Source of the DNA: Opitutus sp. ER46 | Lineage (GTDB): Bacteria > Verrucomicrobiota > Verrucomicrobiia > Opitutales > Opitutaceae | NCBI RefSeq assembly: GCF_003054705.1 | Contig: NZ_QAYX01000013.1 | Coordinates: 19,899-83,898, forward strand | DNA length: 64,000 nucleotides | Direction: 5' to 3' | Shown: piece after piece, positions 41,169 through 48,953 of the stretch | Layout: each line of letters opens with the position of its first letter | Position numbering within the stretch: position 1 is the stretch's first letter | Program-made: the position numbers and the translations under genes | The notes under the pieces: model-generated | The model's database searches: none | What the model was told of the DNA's origin: nothing | What the model saw: only the letters and a program-made list of their open reading frames with translations

Positions 41169-42625
41169 GATCGCCGCCCCGATTCCGCCGTGCCGCGCGC
41201 CATCCGCTGCAGCAGTTCCGCGTACTCCCACATCGGGCCGCGCACGCCCCGCTGGCGCAGCTTCGCCATCGTCTCCGCAAACACCGGCGGCGGATCGCCC
41301 ACCGCCCAGTTCGAACTCGTCCGTTGGACCTCGCGCAGCCGGTTCATCAGGCCCTCCACCGTGAAGGGCGCCTCCAGGTGAAAACGCGGCTCCAGCAGGT
41401 AATCCGCCGGCTCCAGCCCATTCCGCTCCGGGGCCAGCGTCCGCCACAGCGGCGTGTGCGGGTACACCCGCATCCCGATCGCGGCGAAGAAGTACGCGGC
41501 CGGCAGCGTCTGCGCCCGCGCGATCGTCTCCTCCACCGTCGCCGGCGTCTCCCCCGGCCCGCCAAAGATGATGAAGTGGCTGTACCTCAGCCCCAGGCCG
41601 TGCGCGAGTTCGCTCGCCCGCCGGATCTCGTCGAACCGAAAACTCTTCCCATACGCCGCCAGCACCGGATCCGACAGGCTGTCCGACCCAAACTCCACGT
41701 GCCGCATCCCCGCCCGCTGCATCAATTGCAGCAGCTCCCGCGTCAGCCCCCGCGGCCGCAGGAAACACTCCCATTGCACGTCGAGTTCCGCCCGGATCAG
41801 CGCCTCGCAGGTCTGCACCACGTGGTCCTCCCGCGTGTTGAACACCGAATCGACGATGAACACGTACTTCACCCCGAGCCGCGCCAGTCGCCGCATCTCC
41901 GCCACGGTCTCTTCGCCGCTCCGGAACCGGCTGCGCGTCCCTTCGATCAGCGGATACGTGCAATAGCAGCAGTGCAGCGGACACCCGCGCTGCGTCTGCA
42001 CCCCCGGCAGCGCACCTTGCGCCACATACGCGTCGAGCAGCGCCGGCTCGTGGTGCGGCTCCGACCGGAACACGCCGAACGATACGTCGGGCGCCACGAG
42101 TTCGGCCGCGCCGCCGGCCCCCCGCCGCCACACGCCGGGCACCGCCGCCGGTGCGCGCCCCTGCCGCAACTGCTCCACCAGTTCGACCACCGCGCGTTCG
42201 CCTTCACCCGCGATCCCGTAGTCCACGCCGGTCAGCCGGAAGATCTCGCCGGGAAACACCGAAAAGCCGCTGCCGCCGAGGACGATCGGCGCCGTCGTCA
42301 CCCCCCGCACGCCCCGGCACACTTGCACCAGTTCCTGGATGAACGAGCGCGGGTTGTGCGCCTGCACGTTGTCGACGTTGCGCACCGAGAACCCCACCAG
42401 GTCCGGCGCGAACGCCGCCAGGCTCGCCTCGAGCGGCTCCGCCGACATCCGCGCGTCCCACACGCAGGTCTCGTGGCCTGCCGCCCGCAGCGCGCCGTCG
42501 ATGTACGCCAAGCCGAGCGGATAAACCGGATACGGTTGGTCGTAGCGATTCAGGTTCGCCAGGAAGACACGGTAGGGACGCGAGGAGACAACAGGAGCGG
42601 TCGTCACGGGAAAAGCAGGGTTCAC
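41165..42625 (-). CDS. Radical SAM protein with B12-binding-like N-terminal domain
   Basis: 486 residues from GTG 42625. Residues 18-170 look like a cobalamin-binding Rossmann domain (YRVFLANLNRYDQPYPVYPL, DLVGFSVRNVD, IVLGGSGFSVFPGEIF, YGIAGEGERAVVEL). The radical SAM domain carries the 4Fe-4S motif CPLHCCYC (C215, C219, C222), then YVFIVDSVFN, HVEFGSDSLSDPVL and IIFGGPGETPATVEE. The start overlaps the MMPL stop (GTGA) and the stop overlaps the acyltransferase start (ATGA), so it is tightly part of the operon. This class does C-methylation, cyclisation and other radical chemistry; the substrate is probably the polyene or its lipid head (inference). Confidence 0.92.
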   Translation of the reverse strand: MNPAFPVTTAPVVSSRPYRVFLANLNRYDQPYPVYPLGLAYIDGALRAAGHETCVWDARMSAEPLEASLAAFAPDLVGFSVRNVDNVQAHNPRSFIQELVQVCRGVRGVTTAPIVLGGSGFSVFPGEIFRLTGVDYGIAGEGERAVVELVEQLRQGRAPAAVPGVWRRGAGGAAELVAPDVSFGVFRSEPHHEPALLDAYVAQGALPGVQTQRGCPLHCCYCTYPLIEGTRSRFRSGEETVAEMRRLARLGVKYVFIVDSVFNTREDHVVQTCEALIRAELDVQWECFLRPRGLTRELLQLMQRAGMRHVEFGSDSLSDPVLAAYGKSFRFDEIRRASELAHGLGLRYSHFIIFGGPGETPATVEETIARAQTLPAAYFFAAIGMRVYPHTPLWRTLAPERNGLEPADYLLEPRFHLEAPFTVEGLMNRLREVQRTSSNWAVGDPPPVFAETMAKLRQRGVRGPMWEYAELLQRMARGTAESGRRS

Positions 42626-44970
42626 GATTGGTCCTTCCTCGGCGCGGCGCCGCCGCCGGCCCGCGCGAGCGGGATCAGCTCCACCGCGGCCAACGCGGTC
42701 AGCACGATCAGCGCCACCGTCGTGCCCAGCGCCGCCACCACCGCGATCCGGCTGAACGCCAGCACGCCGAAGGACGCCCCCGTCGTCAGCGCCGACAAGC
42801 GGATCGAGGGCGGCGGCTCCTCCCCCCGCGCCTCGTTCTCCGCGGAGAAGATCGCGTAGTTGTGACTCAGGCACACGCCGAGAAACGCGCCGAGCAGGTG
42901 AAAGAGGTTCAGCGTCTGCCCCGCCAGCCCGAGCGCGCCGAGCGCAAACAGGCACGAGCCCGCCGGGACGCCGAAGATCGCCGCCCCGCGCGGGAGCCGG
43001 TACAGCACGATCACGCTCAGCCCGAGCAGCCCGAGCCCGAGCGCGCTCAGCCGCAGCGCCGAGATGCGGTACCGCGCGAACAGGCCGTTCAGCGTCTGCA
43101 ACTGGTCCAGCGCCACAGTGCCGAGCGTCGACGGTGGTTCCGCGCCCGGCGGATGCGCCGCCACCGTCAGGAACCAGTTGCCGTCCCCGCCCGCCGCCAT
43201 CGTCAGCGCCAGCGGACCGCGCAGCGCCTGCGTCAGGTCGCGCACCATCGTCGCATACGCCGGCAACGGCCGCGCGAGCCACTCGGACCACGCGGTAAAG
43301 AAAGGCTCAAAGGCGTCCGCCTCGAAGCCGTGCCGGCCAAGCGCCGCGCGCAGCGCCGGCGCAAACCCCGCGAGTTCGTCTCGCCGCGCCCCGAGCGCCT
43401 CCGCGTCCGGGGGCGTCGGCAGCGCCATGCCGATCGAGGCCGCCTCCGCGCCCGGAAACGCCCCCGCGTGCCACGCCAGAAACGACTCGAGCGCGACGCG
43501 CGCCGCCGCCGGCGAATCGCCGCGCGTGAGGTAGATCGTACGCCCCGGGGTCTCGCCAAACTGCGCCCGCACCGCCACCGCCTCCTCGCGCATCCCGGCC
43601 GGCAACGCCTCGAGTTCACGAATGTCGTCGCGCCAGTGCAGCGTCCACGGGCCCACCAGCGCCACGACCGCCGCGCCTGCCAGCACCACCCGCGCGCCGA
43701 GGCGCACGCCCCGCCGGCCGGCCGGCAGCCGCGCCCGCGCGAAGTCCCGGGTCCGCGCGTGCGTGGCATCGAGCTGGCCAAACCAGAGCAGCGCCGTCGC
43801 CAGCGCCGCCACCAGCCCCGCGCTCACGAAGACGCTCAGTTGCCGGATCAGCGGCAGCTCCGACGCAAACAGGAGCGAGAAGCCCAGCACGGTGGTAAAC
43901 GCGCTCACGAGGAGCGGCTTGAGCAGCCGCCGCACTTTCGCGCCGTAGCTTTCGTCCGACGTCAACGGCGGCTGCAGGTACAGATAAAAGCCATAGTCGA
44001 TCGCCACGCCGCCCAGCAGCGAGCCCACGACAAAGACCAGCACGTGCACGCGGTCGAACGCCAGCGTCGTTGCCACCCAGGCGCCCAGCAGCGCCCCGAG
44101 CACCACCGGCGCGAGGTGCACCGCTTCCCAGAGTTGCCGTAGGCAGAGCACCGCCACGCCCAGTACCGCGAGCAACGAGATCGTGTTCAGCCACGAGAGC
44201 TCCTGCTGGATGCGGCGCCGGTTCTCCCCGGCAAAGCGCCCGATCGAGGTCCACTGCAGCTCCACCGCCGGCGCCAGGCGCCTCGCCTCGCCTTCCGCCC
44301 GCGCCACCGCCGCGAGCACCGGTTCCTGACCCGCCTCGGACAGCGGCGCCGCGCTCGTCCGCGCCCAGACCAGTCCCAGGTCGCCCGGCGCCGGTTCCGC
44401 CGACTCCAGCCCGCGAATACGTTCCACCAGCCCGGGCACGAGCAGCAGGGGATCCGCCGGCACAAGGTCCTGGAACGCCACCGCCTCGGGCGCCGCGAGA
44501 AAGTGCTCGAGGTCCGCCGCCGCCCGCTCCGCCAGCCACTCCGGCCAGGGTTGCTCCGGCGCCCGCGCCGCATGCTCCCGCGCCCGCGCGCCCAGCCAGC
44601 CGGGCAGCAGCAGGTCGAACCGGTGCACAAACACGTGCCGCCCCAGCGCCTCGCGCCCCACCGGATCCGGCAGGCGCACGACTTCGGCAAACGCGGGATC
44701 CGCCGCCAGCGCCGCCGCGAAGGCCGCGGTCGCCGCCTCCTGCTGCGCTCCGCCGTCACGCAGCACGAAGAGCGCGACTTTCGCCTGCTGCGCGCCGGCG
44801 AGGGTCCGCGCCAGTGCCAGCTCGGGCGCGCGCTCCGCCGGCGGGATCAGCTCGAGGATGTCCGTCGAAACCTTCCGCGCGTAGTCGAGCCGCGCCAGCC
44901 AGCCCAGCCCCGCCGCCACCGCCAGGGCCAGCACCAGCCGGATCAGCCACTTCTTGCCGGCGCGTCCCAT
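42622..44970 (-). CDS. MMPL/RND-type lipid exporter
   Basis: 782 residues, about 12 membrane segments in two halves, each with a large periplasmic loop (about 35-270 and 440-600). N-terminal WLIRLVLALAVAAGLGWLAR, then five helices around 275-420 (AVLGVAVLCLRQLWEAV, LVFVVGSLLGGVAIDYGFYL) and the same again from about 625. The sequence resembles the MMPL-like exporters of aryl polyene clusters (ApeM/XanF type) rather than drug pumps. It begins 2 bp after the LolA-like gene and overlaps the radical SAM gene by 4 bp. Likely moves the finished lipid across the inner membrane. Confidence 0.88.
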   Translation of the reverse strand: MGRAGKKWLIRLVLALAVAAGLGWLARLDYARKVSTDILELIPPAERAPELALARTLAGAQQAKVALFVLRDGGAQQEAATAAFAAALAADPAFAEVVRLPDPVGREALGRHVFVHRFDLLLPGWLGARAREHAARAPEQPWPEWLAERAAADLEHFLAAPEAVAFQDLVPADPLLLVPGLVERIRGLESAEPAPGDLGLVWARTSAAPLSEAGQEPVLAAVARAEGEARRLAPAVELQWTSIGRFAGENRRRIQQELSWLNTISLLAVLGVAVLCLRQLWEAVHLAPVVLGALLGAWVATTLAFDRVHVLVFVVGSLLGGVAIDYGFYLYLQPPLTSDESYGAKVRRLLKPLLVSAFTTVLGFSLLFASELPLIRQLSVFVSAGLVAALATALLWFGQLDATHARTRDFARARLPAGRRGVRLGARVVLAGAAVVALVGPWTLHWRDDIRELEALPAGMREEAVAVRAQFGETPGRTIYLTRGDSPAAARVALESFLAWHAGAFPGAEAASIGMALPTPPDAEALGARRDELAGFAPALRAALGRHGFEADAFEPFFTAWSEWLARPLPAYATMVRDLTQALRGPLALTMAAGGDGNWFLTVAAHPPGAEPPSTLGTVALDQLQTLNGLFARYRISALRLSALGLGLLGLSVIVLYRLPRGAAIFGVPAGSCLFALGALGLAGQTLNLFHLLGAFLGVCLSHNYAIFSAENEARGEEPPPSIRLSALTTGASFGVLAFSRIAVVAALGTTVALIVLTALAAVELIPLARAGGGAAPRKDQS

Positions 44971-44972
44971 GG

Positions 44973-45650
44973 TCAGCGGAAGTAGCGCTTCAACTCCTCG
45001 GCGCCAAAAACCACGCCCGTTTCCGTCGCGCCGATCTCAACCACGACGCGCTGGTCGGCACCGCGCCGAAACTCCAGCCGCCGCACCGCCAAGTCCGCCC
45101 CGACCACCGTCAGCGTGCTGAGCTGGCGCGCGAGCTCCGGGGTCTTCGGCACGAAGTCCAGCCGCCACGTCGCGCCGGCGCGGTTTGCCCGGATCGTGAA
45201 ATAGCGATGCAGCGCCTCGAGGTCGAAGCGCAGCACGGGCAGCAGCACCGCATCCATCCGCGGCGCCCGCGGATCCGCCGCCATCTGCCGCGTCCGGCCC
45301 GCCGCATCCCGCATCAGCAGGCCCCGCGCATCCACCACCAGCAACTGCTCCTGCGGCGCCGCATAGTGCAGGCTCAGCCCGTGCTCTGCCGCGGAGCGCA
45401 GCTCCCCGCGCAGCACCACCGGCTCCTTGCGCACGCGAAACCAGCGGCGCTCGGTGAAGGTCGCGCGGACGTTCCCCTGCTCCGCCACCCGTCCAAAGAG
45501 TTCCCGCCACGCCTGCTCCGCCGGTCCGCCCAGCAGCGGTCCCCCGGTCTCGATCTCCGCCGGCATCACCGCCGCCTCCGCCTCGCCGGCCGCCCCGACC
45601 GGCCCCGCGCCGACCCCGATGCCAACAAGCAGGAGCCCGACTCCCGCCAT
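44973..45650 (-). CDS. LolA-like outer-membrane lipid carrier protein
   Basis: 225 residues from ATG 45650, which gives a signal peptide (MAGVGLLLVGIGVGAGPVGA). The LolA-like fold is suggested by RVAEQGNVRATFTERRWFRV, the hydrophobic strand ELRSAAEHGLSLHYAAPQEQ and LVVDARGLLMRDAAG, and by its position next to an MMPL exporter, as in aryl polyene clusters (ApeL type). Probably carries the exported lipid through the periplasm to the outer membrane. A longer reading frame through the CGTTCT repeat (N-terminal Glu-Asn tract) is open but places the signal peptide internally, so it is not used. Confidence 0.83.
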   Translation of the reverse strand: MAGVGLLLVGIGVGAGPVGAAGEAEAAVMPAEIETGGPLLGGPAEQAWRELFGRVAEQGNVRATFTERRWFRVRKEPVVLRGELRSAAEHGLSLHYAAPQEQLLVVDARGLLMRDAAGRTRQMAADPRAPRMDAVLLPVLRFDLEALHRYFTIRANRAGATWRLDFVPKTPELARQLSTLTVVGADLAVRRLEFRRGADQRVVVEIGATETGVVFGAEELKRYFR

Positions 45651-45688
45651 TGCCCGCCGACCGCGACTGCAGTAGCGCCCCCTCCGCT

Positions 45689-45748
45689 CGTTCTCGTTCT
45701 CGTTCTCGTTCTCGTTCTCGTTCTCGTTCTCGTTCTCGTTCTCGTTCT
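45689..45748. repeat. Microsatellite: ten tandem CGTTCT units
   Basis: Ten exact tandem copies of CGTTCT (GAGAAC-type on the minus strand) in the 182-bp gap between the LpxL-like acyltransferase and LolA-like genes, 39 bp upstream of the LolA-like ATG. Related but imperfect CGTTCT runs occur at 24051-24092 and 26730-26747. Copy number could vary by slippage and alter the spacing of a downstream promoter or leader. Confidence 0.9.
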
Positions 45749-45832
45749 CCACTCCGTCCTCCATCGCCATTCGCCCCGCCCGCGCAAACACGCCGGACGC
45801 AATCGATCGAAAACAACTAGGTGCGCAGAAAT

Positions 45833-46735
45833 TCACGGTTGGGTGGACGCAGGCGGGTTGAGCGGCGTGAAGTTGAACCACAGGTACGGGTCCTGCCGCA
45901 ACAGCGCCTCGAGCTGCCACAGGAACGCCTGAAAATGCCCGCGCGCCCGCTCCCGCGCCTCCCCCCTCGATTCGCCCGGCCGCACCGGGTCGTACCGCGG
46001 CGAGGCGTGCAGCGCCGCGAGCTGCGGCCCCTGCGGCACGCCGACCGACAGCAACACCGGCCGCTGGAAGATGTGCGCCAGCTCGTAGATCGTGAACGGG
46101 AACAGCCGCTTCGCCCCGAGAAACTCAAAGGGCTCCGCCCGCGCCGCAAACTCCAGCCGGTCACACTGCATCGCGATCGCCGCCGGCGTCGCCGCCGCTT
46201 CCTTTAGCCGGAAAAGCACCTCGCCCGGCTCGTTCACCCACACGAAATGCAGCCGGCCCTTGAACTGCGCCTCCATCCGGTCCGTGTCGTGCGAGTTCCC
46301 CACCCGCTGCCGCAGCACGTAGATCTCCCGATCCGCGTAGCCCGCGATCTGGCAGCCTTGCACGTCCGACACGCCGACGTGAAACGTGCCCAGCAGCATC
46401 GGCCCGCCGCCTTCGAGCCACTGGCGGAAATCCTCGCAACCCGCCGCGTACACGGTCCGGTACGGCCGGCCATCCGCCACCCGCAGTTTCGTGATCAGGC
46501 TCTCCTCGAAGGCGAAAAAGTGCCGGTAAGTCTCCCGCCGCGTCGGCAGCCGCCCGAGCACCGCCTCGAGGTACGCGCGCGAGTGCGCCCGCTGCTCCCG
46601 CATCGCCGCCCACGCCACCGCCGTGCCCAGCATCCGCGCCGGCCGATAGAGCCACTCCGGCACCACGCGGTCCGCCAGCCGGAGAAAGGGATAGCCCCAG
46701 CTCGGGCCGGGATTGCGACGCGCGTGGCGGCTCAT
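45833..46735 (-). CDS. LpxL-like lipid acyltransferase (LPLAT)
   Basis: 300 residues from ATG 46735. Lauroyl-acyltransferase-like fold: N-terminal YPFLRLADRVVPEWLYRPA, catalytic region LLGTFHVGVSDVQG (His with a following acidic residue), AIAMQCDRLEFA and PFTIYELAHIFQRPVLLSVG. Family transfers acyl chains from ACP to lipid acceptors at the inner membrane; members occur in aryl polyene clusters (ApeD/XanD type), where they are thought to handle the polyene acyl-ACP. It overlaps the ketosynthase-like gene by 4 bp. Confidence 0.87.
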   Translation of the reverse strand: MSRHARRNPGPSWGYPFLRLADRVVPEWLYRPARMLGTAVAWAAMREQRAHSRAYLEAVLGRLPTRRETYRHFFAFEESLITKLRVADGRPYRTVYAAGCEDFRQWLEGGGPMLLGTFHVGVSDVQGCQIAGYADREIYVLRQRVGNSHDTDRMEAQFKGRLHFVWVNEPGEVLFRLKEAAATPAAIAMQCDRLEFAARAEPFEFLGAKRLFPFTIYELAHIFQRPVLLSVGVPQGPQLAALHASPRYDPVRPGESRGEARERARGHFQAFLWQLEALLRQDPYLWFNFTPLNPPASTQP

Positions 46736-47388
46736 GACCAATCCAGGTCCAGGCGCCACCCCGGCCCGACCGGCCCCGCATGCGCCCGTCGCTGCCGCAG
46801 GAGATCAAACCACCCTGGCAGCGTCAGCGCCGCCCCGGGCCAGTCGTCCGGCGTCAGCCGGAGCCGCGCCGCCGCCCCCGCCGCCTCCGCCGGCCCGACC
46901 GTGAGCGCATACGCGAAGGTGCGCTCGCTCGCCGCCTGCGGCGCCACCAGCCAGCTGCCGCACTCCTCGCCGCCGCAAAGGATCACGCGCGGCGCGGGCG
47001 ACAACACCGCCGCCAGCAGCGCCTGCGCCACCAGCGCCTCGCCTCCCGCCATCGGGATGAACTCCCGCAACGGCTGCTGGCGCGCAATCAGCCCCTGCTG
47101 CACGCCGCTGGGATGAATCGAGGTCTGGAAGAGCGTCGGGCTTGCCGTCGGAAAGCTGTCGAGAAACGCCTCGAGCGCGCGCGCTTCGCCAAACTGCGAG
47201 GTGTACACCACCGCGTCCTCCTCGCGGGGCTGCAACTCGCCGACCAGCGCCCCCACCAGCATCCCGAGCTGCGTCATGCGCCGCACCGCCCCCGGCGCGA
47301 ACCGGCCTTTCAGCCGCTCGCGCGTCGCCGCGGGCTGCTCCGCCCCGGGGTCGTCCGTCAGCACGATCTGGAGAGTGCGTTCAAACAT
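46732..47388 (-). CDS. Degenerate beta-ketoacyl synthase-like protein (ApeC-type)
   Basis: 218 residues, about half of a ketosynthase. It matches the ketoacyl-synthase N-terminal-like family (PF13723 type): VVYTSQFGEARALEAFLDSF, TLFQTSIHPSGVQQGLIARQ, EFIPMAGGEALVAQALLAAV. The catalytic Cys and both His of active ketosynthases are absent. It overlaps the intact ketosynthase gene by 8 bp and the acyltransferase gene by 4 bp. Such a protein accompanies the ketosynthase in aryl polyene and related clusters; a chain-length or partner-subunit role is inferred. Confidence 0.83.
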   Translation of the reverse strand: MFERTLQIVLTDDPGAEQPAATRERLKGRFAPGAVRRMTQLGMLVGALVGELQPREEDAVVYTSQFGEARALEAFLDSFPTASPTLFQTSIHPSGVQQGLIARQQPLREFIPMAGGEALVAQALLAAVLSPAPRVILCGGEECGSWLVAPQAASERTFAYALTVGPAEAAGAAARLRLTPDDWPGAALTLPGWFDLLRQRRAHAGPVGPGWRLDLDWS

Positions 47389-48496
47389 GGCTCAGAAGCA
47401 GCGCCGCATGCGCGCCGCCGAAGGCATTGCTCGTGCAGAGCACCCCGTCAAAGCCGGCGTTGGCAAAGGGCGCCAGCGCCACGTTCGGCGCCAGCGTCGG
47501 CGCCTCGCTGCCCACGGTCCCGGGCGTCGTGCCCGCCCGCAGCGCCGCCGCCGCCACCGCGAGTTCCACCAGCCCGCAGCTGCCGAGCGTGTGCCCCAGG
47601 CTGCCTTTCCATCCGACCAGCGGTGCGCCCGGGAAGGCCTGCGCCAGCGCCGCGGCCTCGAGCTGGCCCGCCTCGAGCGTCCCGGTGCCGTGGCCTTTCA
47701 GCCAGAGCTTCCGGCCCGCCACCGCCGGCGCCAGCGGCGCCAGCACCGTCGCGAAGCCGCTGCCGTCGGCCCGGTTCGCCGTGAAATGATGCAACTCGTT
47801 GTGCAGGCTCTGCGCCGCCACCGCCAGGTCCCCGCGCCCCCGCGTCACCACCGCGTACGCCGCGCCGTCGCCGAGCCCGATCGAGCCGGTCGCCCGCGCC
47901 TGGTACGGCGCCGGGAACTGCGCGTTCAGGATCTTCAGCGCGTGAAACCCGCCCGCCACAAAGGGGCTCAGGAAGTCATAGGCCAGGACGAGCACTTCGT
48001 CCGCCGCGCCCGCCAGCACCAGCCGGCTCGCATGCGCCAGCGCGAGATGCGCCGACACGCACGCGTGCGAGAACACCGCCAGCGCCGGGCCCCAGCCGAG
48101 CTCGCGCCGCACGAGGTCCGTCGAGCCGTGCGGCGTGCCGTGGTCGGCCGAGCCGTCCTCTCCGTACCGACGAAACGCATACAGGCTGCCGACGCCGAAA
48201 TTGCTGCTCGCGATCGCCACCGGGAACCGCGCCGTGCCCCAGGGTCGGTCCGCCACCGGCGCCAGGAGCGCGCGCAGCACCGGCACCCACGCCGGCGGAT
48301 TGGTCTCATCGAGCGCGCGGCCAGGCAGCAGCGCCAGCGGCACCGCCTCGCCCCCCGCCCGCCCGAGCACGGGCGTCGGCTGCAGCGCGCGCACGCCGCC
48401 GACCAGCGCCGCAGCGGTCGCGGTCGCGTCGCCGAGCGGCGTGATGCAGCCGGTCGCCGCCAGCCGAACCGAATCCGATACTGCGGCGGCGGACAT
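47381..48496 (-). CDS. Beta-ketoacyl synthase (FabF-like)
   Basis: 371 residues; complete Cys-His-His triad: C146 in AVFSHACVSAHLAL, H269 in WLKGHGTGTLEAG and H302 in GWKGSLGHTLGSCGLVE. N-terminus short and acidic; total length about 40 residues below FabF. The gene starts immediately after the ACP stop. Elongates the acyl chain by malonyl condensation; in this setting it would build the polyene from a hydroxybenzoyl starter. No ketoreductase or dehydratase is in the window. Confidence 0.93.
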   Translation of the reverse strand: MSAAAVSDSVRLAATGCITPLGDATATAAALVGGVRALQPTPVLGRAGGEAVPLALLPGRALDETNPPAWVPVLRALLAPVADRPWGTARFPVAIASSNFGVGSLYAFRRYGEDGSADHGTPHGSTDLVRRELGWGPALAVFSHACVSAHLALAHASRLVLAGAADEVLVLAYDFLSPFVAGGFHALKILNAQFPAPYQARATGSIGLGDGAAYAVVTRGRGDLAVAAQSLHNELHHFTANRADGSGFATVLAPLAPAVAGRKLWLKGHGTGTLEAGQLEAAALAQAFPGAPLVGWKGSLGHTLGSCGLVELAVAAAALRAGTTPGTVGSEAPTLAPNVALAPFANAGFDGVLCTSNAFGGAHAALLLSHV

Positions 48497-48793
48497 TCAG
48501 TTCGCGGGCGTGCCCGCGAGGGAGGCCAGCCGTGCCGGGTCCGCCCGCTGCCGGATGAACTGCGCCAGCGCCGCCACGCTCGCCAACGCCTGCCGCGATT
48601 CCTCGCTGCTGCTGATCTTGATCCCAAATTCCTTCTCGATCCGCACCACCAGCTCCAGGGCATCGATCGAGTCCAGCGACAGCCCCGAGCCGATCAGGGG
48701 CTTGTCATCCTCGATCTGCTGCGGGTCGACGTCCTCCAGCCGAAGGGTTTCGACAATGAGGTGTTTGAGCCGGAGGGTCAGCGGATCGTTCAT
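48497..48793 (-). CDS. Acyl carrier protein
   Basis: 98 residues from ATG 48793. Phosphopantetheine attachment site SGLSLDSIDALEL (S42), helix VVRIEKEFGIKISSSEESR. The C-terminal tail is Ala/Arg-rich and longer than usual. First gene of an operon reading leftwards: ACP - ketosynthase - ketosynthase-like - acyltransferase - LolA-like - MMPL - radical SAM - acyltransferase. Holds the growing chain. Confidence 0.93.
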   Translation of the reverse strand: MNDPLTLRLKHLIVETLRLEDVDPQQIEDDKPLIGSGLSLDSIDALELVVRIEKEFGIKISSSEESRQALASVAALAQFIRQRADPARLASLAGTPAN

Positions 48794-48953
48794 AGCCGGC
48801 GCTACTGAGGCGCGATCCCCTGGCTCGGGCAAGCCCGGAGAACCCCGGCCCGCCCGGATCGCAAAAAACGACGAATAGGCGCCAATAAATCGCCATTGCA
48901 GGGACTTGCTAGCGGCGGAGTTGCGTCGGCAAGCTGCGGGCCCGCCCCGCCGC
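48794..48953. promoter_or_regulatory. Divergent promoter region of the ACP operon and the second radical SAM gene
   Basis: 160 bp between divergent starts. Segment 48860-48900 is relatively AT-rich (GCAAAAAACGACGAATAGG, CCAATAAATCGCC) and is the best place for promoters in both directions, but I cannot name -35/-10 boxes with confidence. No repeat phrase is seen, unlike the neighbouring gaps, which fits a functional promoter. Confidence 0.35.

Noticed and set aside
45650..45920. N-terminal extension of the LolA-like protein with a Glu-Asn tract
   Set aside because: It is the translation of the CGTTCT microsatellite and would place the signal peptide internally; the ATG at 45650 is better.
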